From the NCBI RefSeq assembly GCF_042477335.2, contig NC_091246.1, positions 15,311,001-15,375,000 on the forward strand: 64,000 nt of DNA, in the 5' to 3' direction. The position numbers and the translations under genes are program-made. The notes under the pieces are model-generated. The model was not told the DNA's origin and searched no databases. It saw only the letters and a program-made list of their open reading frames with translations. This DNA comes from Ovis canadensis (lineage: Eukaryota > Chordata > Mammalia > Artiodactyla > Bovidae). Below are positions 54,021 to 64,000 of this stretch, in pieces (the stretch's first letter is position 1; each line of letters opens with the position of its first letter).

Positions 54021-54687
54021 TTCACATCCCATCGCTTCATGGGAAATAGATGGGGAAACAGTGGAAACAGCGTCAGACTTTATTTTTGGGGCCTCCAAAA
54101 TCACTGCAGATGGTGACTGCAGCCATGAAATTAAAAGACGCTTACTCCTTGGAAGAAAAGTTATGACCAACCTAGATAGCATATTCAAAAGCAGAGACAT
54201 TACTTTGCCAACAAAGGCCTGTCTAGCCAAGGCTATGGTTTTTCCAGTGGTCATGTATGGATGTGAGAGTTGGACTGTGAAGAAAACTGAGCGCTGAAGA
54301 ATTGATGCTTTTGAACTGTGGTGTTGGAGAAGACTCTTGAGAGTCCCTTGGACTGCAAGGAGATCCAACCAGTCCATTCTGAAGGAGAACAGCCCTGGGA
54401 TTTCTTTGGAGGGAATGATGCTGAAGCTGAAACTCCAGTACTTTGGCCACCTCATGTGAAGAGTTGACTCATTGGAAAAGACTCTGATGCGGGGAGGGAT
54501 TGGGGGCAGGAGGAGAAGGGGGCGACAGAGGATGAGATGGCTGGATGGCATCACTGACTCGATGGACACAAGTCTGAGTGAACTCCGGGAGATGGTGATG
54601 GACAGGGAGGCCTGACGTGCTGCAATTCATGGGGTCGCAAAGAGTCGGACACGACTGAGCAACTGAAGTGAACTGAACTGAACTGAT
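54021..54687 (+). mobile_element. BovB LINE (RTE), 5'-truncated 3' end
   Basis: Starts near ATCGCTTCATGGGAAATAGA and ends GAACTGAACTGAACTGATTA. The 78-codon frame 54061-54297 covers LGRKVMTNLDSIFKSRDIT and the following region, then meets a TGA in the KKTER* codons. Confidence 0.94.
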
Positions 54688-54689
54688 TA

Positions 54690-55085
54690 TGGCCTAGGAT
54701 ATAGTTTGCATATGTTCTGTGAGCCCTTGAAAGGAGTGTATATTGTTCTATAAAACCATTCATTTCAAGGGTTCACAGAACATATGCAGAGTATATCCTA
54801 GGCTATAATATACACCTCAAGTGCCAATTGTATCAGGTTGATTGATGATATTTTTGCAAAGTGTAGGATTCTATGTAGGATTTGTCTCCTTCCAGGATGC
54901 TAACGGCATGAATGTTACATCTTTGTCGTCTCCCAGAGATTCTGTTCAATTTTTTTTCCAGTCTATTTTTCTTCTATTGTTTAGAATAGAGATGATTTTG
55001 CTTCTTCCTTTTCAATGTAGATGCTTTTTATGCCTTTTCTTTTTTTTTTTTTTTTGGTCTAATTTCTCTGGTTGGGACATCCAAT
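54690..55085 (-). mobile_element. L1 LINE ORF2 fragment, antisense, rearranged
   Basis: CCCTTGAAAGGAGTGTATAT and AAGTGCCAATTGTATCAGGT resemble antisense L1 ORF2 (TGAGAAGAATGTGTATTCTG-like, then GTCAATTAGATCAGGTTGG-like). A T-run follows at 55040-55056, then GGTCTAATTTCTCTGGTTGG. The inverted repeat is inserted between the first two phrases. Confidence 0.6.
54692..54803. repeat. Inverted repeat: 41 bp arms, 30 bp loop
   Basis: Left arm 54692-54732 (GCCTAGGATATAG ... CCCTTGAAA), right arm 54763-54803 (TTTCAAGGG ... TATATCCTAGGC). 38 of 41 positions pair. It lies within antisense L1 sequence, and the right arm interrupts the expected L1 order. Confidence 0.93.
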
Positions 55086-55915
55086 ACATGAGCTATCAAG
55101 AAATAAAGGAATATTCATATGAGGGATTGAATAAAGCTGAAAACTCAGAAAGACTGGTAAAGCCCTGGAACCAAGTTTCACTTCAAAGGCTGATGAATGT
55201 GAACATTATTTTGCTTCCTTGTGGTGAGTGAAAGAATAAGCCTAGGGTTCTAAGGAGCCTAATAAGAATCCATGAAGTTGGATTTCCAGATGTCTACACC
55301 CTCACTGTAATGGTGAGCTCGATATCAACTTGGTTTCTACTGCCTCAAAGGGGACCACAAAGATAACTGCACATCGCACATTCTGGTAGAAAGTAAAGTG
55401 GTAAAAACTCTCTTAAGAATTCATAATCACAACCTTCCCATGTGTTATATCCTTACACGGGCTAATTCCTACATGGAATTGTCTTCAATAACAGCTTTAA
55501 ACTCCAAAAGCCCTAAGAATTAATGCCGATCTGCACTATAGGTTTTCTCAAAGGAATCAAGGCAAATATTTGAAAGAATACAACCACCAAAAAGCAAGCT
55601 TTCTTGAGATATGTTTTCCTTTTCTCCATCTCTCAGTCTTTTCCCTTCATTCCTAATCTGTGTATTTCAATGCCATGCTGGTTTTACCCCTTCATCATTA
55701 TACTGACCATTGGGCTCTCCCATCCTGACATTTGACTAGCAGTGACCATCAGATTTCTCTCACCATACACAAGATACACTGAGTTGATGCAGGATAACTA
55801 GAGAATCCCAAGGCTCCATGTTCCTGGTCCTCCATCCTTCCACTTAAAGGGAAGGACACAGAGCCCTTAGTAAAGTGAATTTCTTCTCTATGATTCTTAA
55901 ATTATTTTTTTAATA
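55086..55915. other. No feature recognised
   Basis: About 830 bp, AT-rich, no named repeat. Confidence 0.5.
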
Positions 55916-56160
55916 GGTGGGAGCCATTTCTTTTTATTTATTCACTTATTTATTTTTAATTGAAAGATAATTACAGTATTGTGTTGGTTTCTGCCATGCA
56001 TGAGCATGGATAAATCATAGGTATACATTTGTCCCCTCCCTCTTGAGCTTCCCTCCCGTCTCCCACCCCATCCCACTCCTCCAGTTTGTCACACAGCCCA
56101 AGTTCCCTGAGTCATATAGCAAATCCCCAGTCGCTAACTATTTCATGTATGTTAGTGCAA
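55916..56160 (-). mobile_element. Artiodactyl L1 fragment, antisense
   Basis: TTAATTGAAAGATAATTACA, GTATTGTGTTGGTTTCTGCC, GGTATACATTTGTCCCCTCC and CAGTTTGTCACACAGCCCAA match a common artiodactyl L1 3' UTR read in antisense. Confidence 0.72.
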
Positions 56161-56237
56161 TACGGTTTTCTTTTTTAATGTGGACAATTTTAAAAGTTTT
56201 TATTGAATTTGTCATTATATTACATAGGTTTTATGTT

Positions 56238-56370
56238 TTGGATTTTTTTTTTTTTTTTTTTTTTTTTGGCCATGAGACACATGGGGTCTTAGCTGCCTGA
56301 CCAGGAATCGAACTCATACCCCCTACAATGGAAAGTGGAGTCTTAACCACTGGAACACCAGTGAAGTCCC
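56238..56370 (-). mobile_element. CHR-2-type SINE, antisense, with long oligo(T)
   Basis: Minus strand: head GGGACTTCACTGGTGTTCCA, B box GAGTTCGATTCC, GGTCAGGCAGCTAAGACCCC, and a poly(A) tail seen here as a T-run of about 28 at 56240-56267. Confidence 0.92.
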
Positions 56371-57074
56371 TGATTCTTCAGTTTTTATACTGAATACAAT
56401 TTCCATTCTATTCTACCACAAAAACCTAAGCTATCATATCAGTTAAATAACCCATACATACCATTGCTATACAGGCAGAACCACACTCTCTGCTAACTGT
56501 ACAGATAGAACCACGCTGCTGCCAACATTTAAGACAAATTTGTGTGCCTCCTTGAGCAGTCTGTTGAGGGAAAATAAGGTCTCCAACCATGAAGGGAAGG
56601 GACATTTACACCAGGGTTCTTGGTGTGGGAAGGAGAAACATATGTCATTGTGAAATGCTTTGCTATGTAAGACTATCTCATGCAAAGCAATTATCCCAAC
56701 CTCTGCCACTCTGTGAGAATTCCAGGGTACCAGGAAATGTCCTGTCCAGGAATACCAGCAACTATAAGGCATAGTAATTATCTCTGCAGTACTCACCGGA
56801 TATTTCATCCCCAGGATTACAAAAGTTCTCATTGCTGTAATCAATTAGCTTCACAGTGACACAGAAGCACCCCTCATATGCTTCCTTTCTCTGGAGTCAC
56901 TGATACACTAAGACGTCCGAACACAAAAGTGTGATTTTGCCACACAAACATCACACAAGTGACCTGACTGTCAGATTCAAATTGGAGAATTTGAGATACT
57001 GAGAATACTGAGAATACTCAAACAGTTCTTGCAACAGCATATGAATTGGCCACTGCATAGGCATTTTACATATA
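56371..57074. other. No feature recognised
   Basis: About 700 bp of unique-looking sequence. The 125-codon minus frame at 56467-56844 has no recognisable domain. Confidence 0.5.
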
Positions 57075-57592
57075 AGCAAGATAGTATATTCAAAAGCAGA
57101 GACATTACTTTGCCTGCTAAAGTCCGTCTAGTCAAAGCTATGGTTTTTCCTGTGGTCATGTATGGATGTGAGAGTTGGACTGTGAAGAAGGCTGAGTGCT
57201 GAAGAATTGATGCTTTTGAACTGTGGTGTTGGAGAAGACTCTTGAGAGTCCCTTGGTCTGCAAGGAGATCCAACCAGTCCATTCTGAAGATCAGCCCTGG
57301 GATTTCTTTGGAAGGAATGATGCTAAAGCTGAAGCTCCAGTACTTTGGCAACCTCATGCGAAGAGTTGACTCAATGGAAAAGATTCTAATGCTGGGAGGG
57401 ATTGGGGGCAGGAGGAGAAGGGGACGACAGAGGATGAGATGGCTGGATGGCATCACGGACTTGATGGACGTGAGTCTGAGTGAACTCTGGTAGTTAGTGA
57501 TGGACAGGGAGGCCTGGCATGCTGTGATTCATGGGGTCGCAAAGAGTCGGACACAACTGAGCGACTGAACTGAGCTGAACTGAACTTAAGGC
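57075..57592 (+). mobile_element. BovB LINE (RTE), 5'-truncated 3' end
   Basis: Starts near GATAGTATATTCAAAAGCAG and ends CTGAGCTGAACTGAACTTAA. Closely matches the copies at 632 and 11190. Three bases (GAG) are missing from the ILKEISPG codons at about 57288. Confidence 0.94.
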
Positions 57593-57690
57593 TTCAACAG
57601 GCTAAGCAACTTGTCCCAAACTAGACATCCAGTAAATGTCATATCAAATCTTAGACCCTGTTTCTCTGACTCTTAAGTACTGTGTTCTTT
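57593..57690 (+). mobile_element. Possible MIR 3' fragment
   Basis: GCTAAGCAACTTGTCCCAAA and TCTTAGACCCTGTTTCTCTG resemble the second half of MIR, probably the BovB target. Confidence 0.5.
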
Positions 57691-57984
57691 CCACTGACCA
57701 AACCGGGAATCAAAGCAGGAGAGAAATTCTGTCCCTTGCAAGTGGGAAAACTGAAGCAACAAGGTTGTGGACTTGGTTCAGGGCAATCAACTTTTCTCTG
57801 TCCAAGTGACCTAAACTAAATCCCGGGAGAGTTTAGCCAAATTGGTTACAATCATAACTGAGTAAGAATTTGTGGATGGCTAACAAAATTAATAATGAAT
57901 AAGAACATCTGTATGACATTTCTGTGTTTTAAATTTCCTTTTCTTGTTTATTGTGTACTTTGAATCTCCAAAATAAAACAGGAT

Positions 57985-58135
57985 GTGTTTTACATTCTCA
58001 CTCTGCAAATAAGGGCACTTAGAGTCAGAGAGGGAGTGTGAAGTGATTGCCCAGGATCGCATAACTGCCAAGGGAGACAAGAGCTGGAACCCAGGGTCTC
58101 TGACTTCAAGCTCAGTGTACTTCCTGCTGCCTAGA
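57985..58135 (+). mobile_element. MIR SINE
   Basis: CTCTGCAAATAAGGGCACTT, AGTGATTGCCCAGGATCGCA and GAGCTGGAACCCAGGGTCTC match the MIR core and 3' half. Confidence 0.8.
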
Positions 58136-60629
58136 AATAAACCCAGACTCTCCCTAATGCTTCAGACTTTTTATCTTAAAGCCCTTAACTTCTTGAGGGG
58201 CAGTGAGGGAAAGACCATGCACTCATATCATCCCAGCTGAGTCTGTGTTGTCATCTCTCACCCCGTTGCTCATCTGGCTTCTCATTCATTTCCTTCTCTA
58301 CAATACATGCCACATGAGAAATACCAAATGCTTGATCTCTCTGTGCCACTTCCTTAGTCATTTTCCTAGGTAAGATGCCGAGGCTGAAGCCCCCCACTCA
58401 TGGAGCTCGTGTAGACATTTGTCGGTTATCCTCATCATCCATCCCTTTTTTCACCTCTTCCTAACTCTGCCCTGAATTCCCCAATAAAGTGTTTTGAGTG
58501 GAATTAATCCTGAATGCTGACTCCCTGGAAATACCATCAAAATAAAGGTAAGGGAGAATCTACCATGAGAGAGTCATACTAACATCACAGGGGCAGAGTT
58601 GAGATGTTTATAAGATTCTGGAGTCTGGTTTAAGATAAGCTTTAAATAGGGAGGCTTAATTAGGATTAGAACAGGATCATGGTATAAGAGCTTGATTTTG
58701 GTAGACAATCAAGTGTTTTGAGGCAGAGTTTCAAAGAGTCTTGGAGAACAGACAGTCATTTGATGCTATATTTAAAATTCAAAGTTTGATGTCCATTTAA
58801 ATTGTGTCTCTTTGCTTGTTTGTTTATAAAGACTAGGTAGGAATTTCCTGAAATGAACAATAAAATCATCTGAAACTATTCTCTTTCTGGGTAAAAGTTC
58901 CCTATTAAGGTGAAACTACATTGTGAATACTCGCATTAGTCATATCAGTAAAGACAGTCAAATAATAAGGTCAAGTTAACATGGACAGTAAGCATGTGGA
59001 TATGGATGGATTTGGCTCTGGATCCATTCACAGAAGTGTACCCTGATTGACTTAAATAAATCAACAAATTCCATCCCCCGATCACAGTGACTGGTTCAGC
59101 AACGGGCTCAAAAACCAAATCAGGTCAGTGGGGACCAATGGAGACTTAACAGGGAACTATATGCAAAGCACACTTTCTATTAGCTGTTGAATTTGAAACT
59201 TGGAGTTGGTAGCACACAAGTTGCTGTCAGTGATCTTGCAAAAAGTCTTTTTGGAAGAGAGCCAATGCTAAGGAAGAAGGATTGAGGGAAAAAAAAGAGA
59301 AGCCAGGTCCTCTCTAATACTCACCTGAGCTGCTGAATCAAACCCCAAAGCCCGCCTTACTAGGACTGTGTGCAATTTTGTAAGCGGTGTGTTTCCTCTA
59401 TACACTACGCCACTTGAAGTGAAGATCTTCTATTACTTCTATTATAAAAGATCTTCTATTACTTACAATGCAAAGTGCCCAAGGCCCGCCGCATAGTTGT
59501 TAATAAATAGTAACACTAGCCAAGACAGCTCTAGCTATGATTTTGCAACTAGCCAGTTGCGTGACCCATATAAGTTATTAATCCTCTCTGGGCATCTTAT
59601 TCTCCATCTGTTATATTTTGGGGACCATCAGTTTGTTTTTAAACCCACAGTCAACTCCTAAATTTCATTATTTTGTGCATTATCTTTCTACAAACTCTGA
59701 ATGAATTAAACTGGAAAGAAACTTCCCTTCATGCCTTGCCACATGACTCAACAAGCCAGTCCCAGACGGATGATATACTGGTATTTGATACCAGCCTAGG
59801 TTCTTGGCTGTGATAACAAACAGGGCTCTGAGATAACCAACTGGTCATTACTGAGCAGATTCCAAGTAGCAGGTCAGATTTGGGAAGCAGGTTGGATAAA
59901 TATTAGCCTTTATCACAACTCAAACAATCCCAACTGCCAAACCAAAGAATTCTTGGGGAGGAATTGTGTTCCCTCTTCCTCTTTGGAGAACCAGAAATCA
60001 CAATGCGATTTTGTCACTTTGCCTTGAAGATAACTCTCTTTTCTAGCCAGTAAATAAAGGTGGGCACCACCTTATGTGTTTAAAGGTATTGCGTGCCTAC
60101 TCTCACTTCTCCTTCAGGTAGAGAGGAGCAGAGTTGTTTAACAAGAGGTGGGTTTGCCTCTAGCCAACCTGAGAACTCTAGTCATAAGAAAGCCAGTCTG
60201 AAGAGTCTGAAGGATTATTCAAAGATACTGCAAACACACGCAGGAGAAAGCAATTTCCAACTTTATGTCCAAGGCAGAATTCCTTGCCAAATTTCAAAAC
60301 CTGTGTCAATACAGACCATGGGTGTTGGAGACCTGAAGCAATCATCTGGGGGATTCAAGTCAAAATGTTTCTCCCTAAATTATTTGATTGTGAAAAGAGA
60401 ATTTCCCTTCTGAATGAGACAATCATCTTAACTTTAATAGCTCATATTTGTACATTTCTTTACGGTTTTCAAAGTATAGGCCAGGATGTCTTGTTCAAGG
60501 GACCCAAACACCTGTAACAATAGTCTTTCTAAGTGACAGTGAGATGAATTTAATGCCACAGTGGTATTGTGGACCCTGGCAAGTCTTCAGCCTAGTAATG
60601 GAGCTGGTATCTAGGTTTTACTGGAAAAA
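58136..60629. other. Repeat-poor tract without a recognised gene
   Basis: 2.5 kb with no confident interspersed repeat. A short antisense MIR-like phrase (GTTGCGTGACCCATATAAGT) lies at about 59555. ATAAAAGATCTTCTATTACTT is repeated imperfectly at 59425-59465. No exon-like frame. Confidence 0.5.
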
Positions 60630-60667
60630 GACAGAAAGAGAGAGGGAGAGGGAGAGAGAGAGAAAGA
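60630..60667. repeat. (GA)n-rich microsatellite
   Basis: Interrupted GA/GGGA units. Confidence 0.9.
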
Positions 60668-61359
60668 ATGTTTATCTGTGTATGTGACACAAACTTACAT
60701 TTTTCGGCCCAGAGGGTCTAATAATCCTTTTGGATGGCAGTCAGCTTTGGGCCATAAATCACCAGACCCATCATTTCTTTAGGGAGATATTTGTAACCAG
60801 CTTTGGGTTGGAAGGAATATAAATTTTCTGGAAGCCTGAAAAGATGAAAAAGCATTGCTTTTCTGGTTATTCGTGCAGAGTGAGTAGCCCCTCTCCCTCT
60901 TGAAATAAAACAGGACTCTCAGCTTCCCATGCTTCACTCTAGATTTCTGGAAAGGATAATATGTCAGGGCTCAGGAGTTAGGCACCCCCGGCAGCCTCTC
61001 CCTGTGGGATTGGTGACCAGAAGCCCCCCTGGAATGGAGATTGTCAGGAGCAGAGGAGCGAGTCTGAGCTAAATGAGAAGTGCTCAGTGTGGCAAGAGAA
61101 AGGGCCACTTCAAGACGCACACCTCTCCAGCCAGAACCCCTGAGACTGAGAGCATGTGCAGGGAAGCAGTGAGAGGATTCAGACCATGAGGCCATCTGTG
61201 TCCCCAAAACAGGCAACAGACTAGGGCTCCCGACCAGCTCTGTCACTGCCGGCTCTGCGTCTGCAAGTGTGTTACGGTTCCTCTCGACGTTCAGTCATCG
61301 TACCTGACATAGTAAAGTGGACTGGTCCAGCCTGGAGATCTAGTCCATTGAGAAATCTT
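60668..61359. other. No feature recognised
   Basis: About 690 bp with no named repeat. Confidence 0.5.
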
Positions 61360-61720
61360 TACAAATCAATTCCATTCAATGCACAATCAGTGAACACTAC
61401 TTGAGGGCCCGGCCCTGGGCTCAGGGCTAGAGTCAGGCAAGAGTGCTGCTCCCAGTGCCTGCCTTCAAAAAACTCCCATTTTAGGGCCTGAAACAGACCA
61501 AAAACTGGCCTACAATTGAGAAAATGGATAGAAGATACCGGGCAAAGGAAAGAGATTGCAGGAAGTCGATGGGAGGGGGTGGTGGAGGGAGTGATTGACA
61601 TCTGAAAAGTAGGGACAGGGAGGTCTGGAGAAACTTTGGTGGGGAGGAGAGATAATGAACTGGACTTTGAAGGATCAGGCAGAAGGACCAGCAGGAATAA
61701 AGCCGATGGGGAGAAAAGCA
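61360..61720 (-). mobile_element. L2 LINE remnant, antisense
   Basis: TTCCATTCAATGCACAATCA, CCCGGCCCTGGGCTCAGGGC, CAGTGCCTGCCTTCAAAAAA and GGACTTTGAAGGATCAGGCA follow the antisense L2 order. Confidence 0.55.
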
Positions 61721-61907
61721 CTGAGTGTGTAAAATAAGAAGAAAGTCCCACTGCAGCTGGAGCACCCTAGAAGGGTCCCCATGCCAAGGGCCATGTCTTC
61801 CTTCCCAGACCTGGGTCACCATGGCCTTCCCCTTCTCATGACCCTCAGCTGGAGCACTAAAGCGGAGCCGGCGGAGCTTTCTGTACTGGGCTTGCGGAAA
61901 GTTGCTG

Positions 61908-62105
61908 GGTGTGCTGTGCTCAGTTGCGTCAGACTCTGCAAACCGCTGAACTATAGCCCGCCAGGCTTCTCTGTCCATGGTCCTCCAGGCAAGAATACTG
62001 GAGTGGGTTGCCGTTTCCTCCTCCAGGGGCTCTTCCCGAACCAGGGATTGACTGCGCCTCTTGCACTGGCAGGTAGATTCTTTACCACTGCGCCACCAAG
62101 CTGGG
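61908..62105 (-). mobile_element. Bov-tA SINE, diverged
   Basis: One Bov-A unit with small deletions and a decayed tRNA-like head (CAGCTTGGTGGCGCAGTGGT on the minus strand). Confidence 0.9.
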
Positions 62106-62107
62106 GG

Positions 62108-62321
62108 GTGAGTGAGTGAGTGAAGTCGCTCAGTCGTGTCCGACTCTCTGCGACCCCATGGACTGTAGCCTACCAGGCTCCTCCCTCCATGGGATTCTCC
62201 AGGCAAGAGTACTGGAGTGGGTTGCCATTTCCTTCTCCAGGGTATCTTCCCGACCCAGGGATCAAACCTGGGTCTCCTGCATTCCAGGCAGACGCTTTAA
62301 CCTCTGAGCCACCAGGGACGG
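62108..62321 (-). mobile_element. Bov-tA SINE
   Basis: Better preserved than its neighbour: B box GGTTTGATCCC, head TCCCTGGTGGCTCAGAGGTT, (GAGT)n tail at 62108-62124. It abuts the previous Bov-tA, so one probably inserted at the other's 5' end. Confidence 0.93.
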
Positions 62322-63093
62322 AAAGGAGCAAGGCTGCTTATAGCGCCACCACTGGAAAGTAGAGGTAGGACAGCGGGAGTGGTTTTTAAATCCTTTTTTG
62401 TTATTCTACATAGCTTCATTCTATAAATACCCACAATTTACATAAACTGATTCAACTCCATATACGTGTGTGTGTTTTCCCCTCTTTTTCTTTCTGGCTT
62501 GGCTTCCTCATCTCTCTCTCCTCTCCCTGCCAGCACCATCTCTTGCCTCTGCAAGAGATCCCTTCCCCCAGGGACCCCCTCTAAACAAGATGAGTCAGGG
62601 CCCTTACAGGGAACAGATGGCACATTCATACAGACTATCCAAGAAGATTTCATTAAAGAGACAGTTTTAAAAGTGTGAGTTGGGTCAGGAAAAACTAGCA
62701 AAAGATGATGAAGCAAGAGCAGACAGGCTTCTAAGCTTGAAGGGCCAAAAATACAGATTATAAAACAAAGAAAAGAGTCATCAAGAGGTCCCCCACCAGG
62801 CACCGGGGTTTTCAAAGAAGGAGTGGCGCCTACCTGCAGCCACCACCACTGGCTGGAATGAAGCCAGGGGAATATCCTTTGACCTCTCACTCCTCCTTCT
62901 TTCTTGTCTTGTGCTGGTACTTCCCATATTAAACCAATTGGAAGCTGAAGGGTATACTAGTCTATAGCACAGTTCATCAAGGTCAGGGTTGAGGGCACAG
63001 AGCTGGTTGGGGAAGGTAGGGGATGGATGTGGGAGACAAACAGAAAAACCGAGCATAACCTAATACACATTCTTCCAAAGATTTCTCTGCAGA
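62322..63093. other. No feature recognised
   Basis: About 770 bp. The 150-codon minus frame at 62438-62890 overlaps plus-strand frames and has no recognisable domain. Confidence 0.5.
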
Positions 63094-63338
63094 CATTTAA
63101 TTCTCTTTGTTGTTGCTTTAGTCTTTAAGTCTGGTTTGATTCTTTGCAACCCCATGGACTGTAGCCCACCAGACTCCTCTGTCCATGGGATTTCCCAGGC
63201 AAGAATACCTCAGTGGGTTGCCATTCCCTTCCCCAAGGTATCTTCCTGACCCAGGGATCAAACCCTCTCCTGTGTCTCCTCCATTGGTAGGTAGAATCTT
63301 TACCACTGAGCCACCAGGGAAGCCCCATTTAATTCTCT
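63094..63338 (-). mobile_element. Bov-tA SINE with perfect 13 bp target-site duplication
   Basis: Body 63107-63325: minus-strand head GGGCTTCCCTGGTGGCTCAG, GGTTTGATCCC B box, one Bov-A unit, (CAA)n tail. CATTTAATTCTCT flanks it exactly at 63094-63106 and 63326-63338. Confidence 0.95.
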
Positions 63339-63389
63339 AAATACCTATATATTCATATATATCATACATGAGATTTTTATCCTTTTTTT

Positions 63390-63640
63390 TTTTCACAAAA
63401 AAAAAGGCAGCATAGTGCCCCAGTTTTGCTTATTTTGGTTTTTTTCATTCAATAATATCTCATAGACCAACCCTCCAATTCATCTTCTGGAACTTCATTC
63501 ATTCTTTATTCTTCTTTTAAATAGCTGCAAAATATCCCATGAGATTAAAGTATGATTAATTGCTCAGTAATTCTTTTATTTTCCAGTTATTTTGCCAGTA
63601 TAAGCATTGCAGCAAAAAAAAAAAAAAAATCTGCATATTC
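63390..63640 (-). mobile_element. L1M LINE fragment, antisense
   Basis: TTTCATTCAATAATATCTCA, TAGCTGCAAAATATCCCATG and AGTATAAGCATTGCAGCAAA resemble antisense L1M (TAACAATATATCATGGAC-like, GGCTGCATAGTATTCCAT-like, ACAATGCTGCAATGAACA-like). A-run at 63614-63629. Confidence 0.55.
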
Positions 63641-63704
63641 TGGCCATTATGTTTTAGTGTTTTCTCTATGTTATAAATTCCCAGAATGGAGATGACTTGG
63701 TTTC

Positions 63705-63785
63705 AGAGTATATTTGAGAATCTCTGTACCATCTCAAATTTGTTGAAAATCTAAAACTGCTTTTTAAAAAATCGTCTTTAAGAAA
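63705..63785 (+). mobile_element. L1M LINE 3' end scrap
   Basis: GAATCTCTGTACCATCTCAA and AAAATCTAAAACTGCTTTTT resemble the L1M 3' terminus also present at 42330-42385. Confidence 0.5.
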
Positions 63786-63914
63786 AGAGCATATTTTAGT
63801 ATGTATATGTATTTTAAATAGAAAAATTGTCAGAAGACAAGCATGCTGTAACTTTCTCAAGTGCTGAAGAAGAACAGGCAAAGAGGGGAAGTAAATCTAG
63901 CGACCCCGTTCATG

Positions 63915-64000
63915 TGTCACCTTCTCCAGGAGGCCATCCGTGATCTCCCTTCTCCGTCCCCTTTGTTGTCAGTGTTCCTGGTCTACTCTTCCTTGTCCAT
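63915..64000 (+). mobile_element. Possible L2 LINE remnant, running off the window
   Basis: GTGTCACCTTCTCCAGGAGG then CCATCCGTGATCTCCC resembles the L2 phrase AATGTCACCTCCTCAGGGAGGCC-like. Confidence 0.45.

Noticed and set aside
53820..54569. 249-codon minus-strand open frame, one of the longest
   Set aside because: It is the reverse complement of a BovB 3' end joined to antisense L1M; the real coding relic is on the plus strand.
62438..62890. 150-codon minus-strand open frame
   Set aside because: Overlaps two plus-strand frames and is low in any recognisable motif.

Overview
This is a 64 kb stretch of ruminant nuclear DNA with no protein-coding exon, RNA gene, CRISPR array or bacterial-type feature that I can support. 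The host call rests on its repeats. Together they include the RTE-type LINE BovB (8 pieces), the two-unit SINE Bov-A2 (5 copies plus 2 single units), the tRNA-headed SINE Bov-tA (22 copies), CHR-2-type SINEs (5) and an artiodactyl-type L1 3' end. That combination is diagnostic of Pecora, most likely cattle or another bovid. The window reads as intergenic or deep intronic sequence. Family names were assigned by eye against remembered consensus sequences, so subfamily and exact edges are approximate.

Layout. 0-10 kb: a Bov-A2, a 3' BovB piece, two adjacent MIRs, a 1.06 kb L1 3' end with an undamaged ORF2 C-terminus, and a 158 bp sequence present twice 1.15 kb apart. 10-24 kb is the most repeat-dense part. 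It holds CHR-2, Bov-tA and BovB copies, including two BovB elements facing away from each other (13979-17836), each carrying a nested SINE, then an L2, a MER5A-like DNA transposon and two microsatellite-rich L1 pieces. 24-29 kb: two long L2 remnants in opposite orientation, both interrupted by Bov-tA. 28.7-37 kb is notably repeat-poor and is where regulatory sequence would most likely sit. 37-44 kb: Bov-A2 copies, a local three-copy mosaic repeat (40237-42532) and a cluster of three antisense Bov-tA. 44-55 kb: L2 and old L1 remnants used as landing sites for Bov-tA and BovB, plus a 41 bp-arm inverted repeat at 54692-54803. 55-64 kb: sparse repeats, one BovB, three Bov-tA in the last 2.1 kb.

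The elements do not form a gene network. They record layers of insertion: L2 and MIR oldest, then MER5A and old L1, then CHR-2, BovB and Bov-tA, with Bov-A2 and the best-preserved Bov-tA copies youngest, several still flanked by perfect 12-13 bp target-site duplications. The only coding relics are broken LINE ORFs. I found no previously undescribed biological system. The most unusual structures are three local rearrangements that ordinary retrotransposition does not explain: the 158 bp duplication, the three-copy mosaic, and the palindrome inside an old L1.
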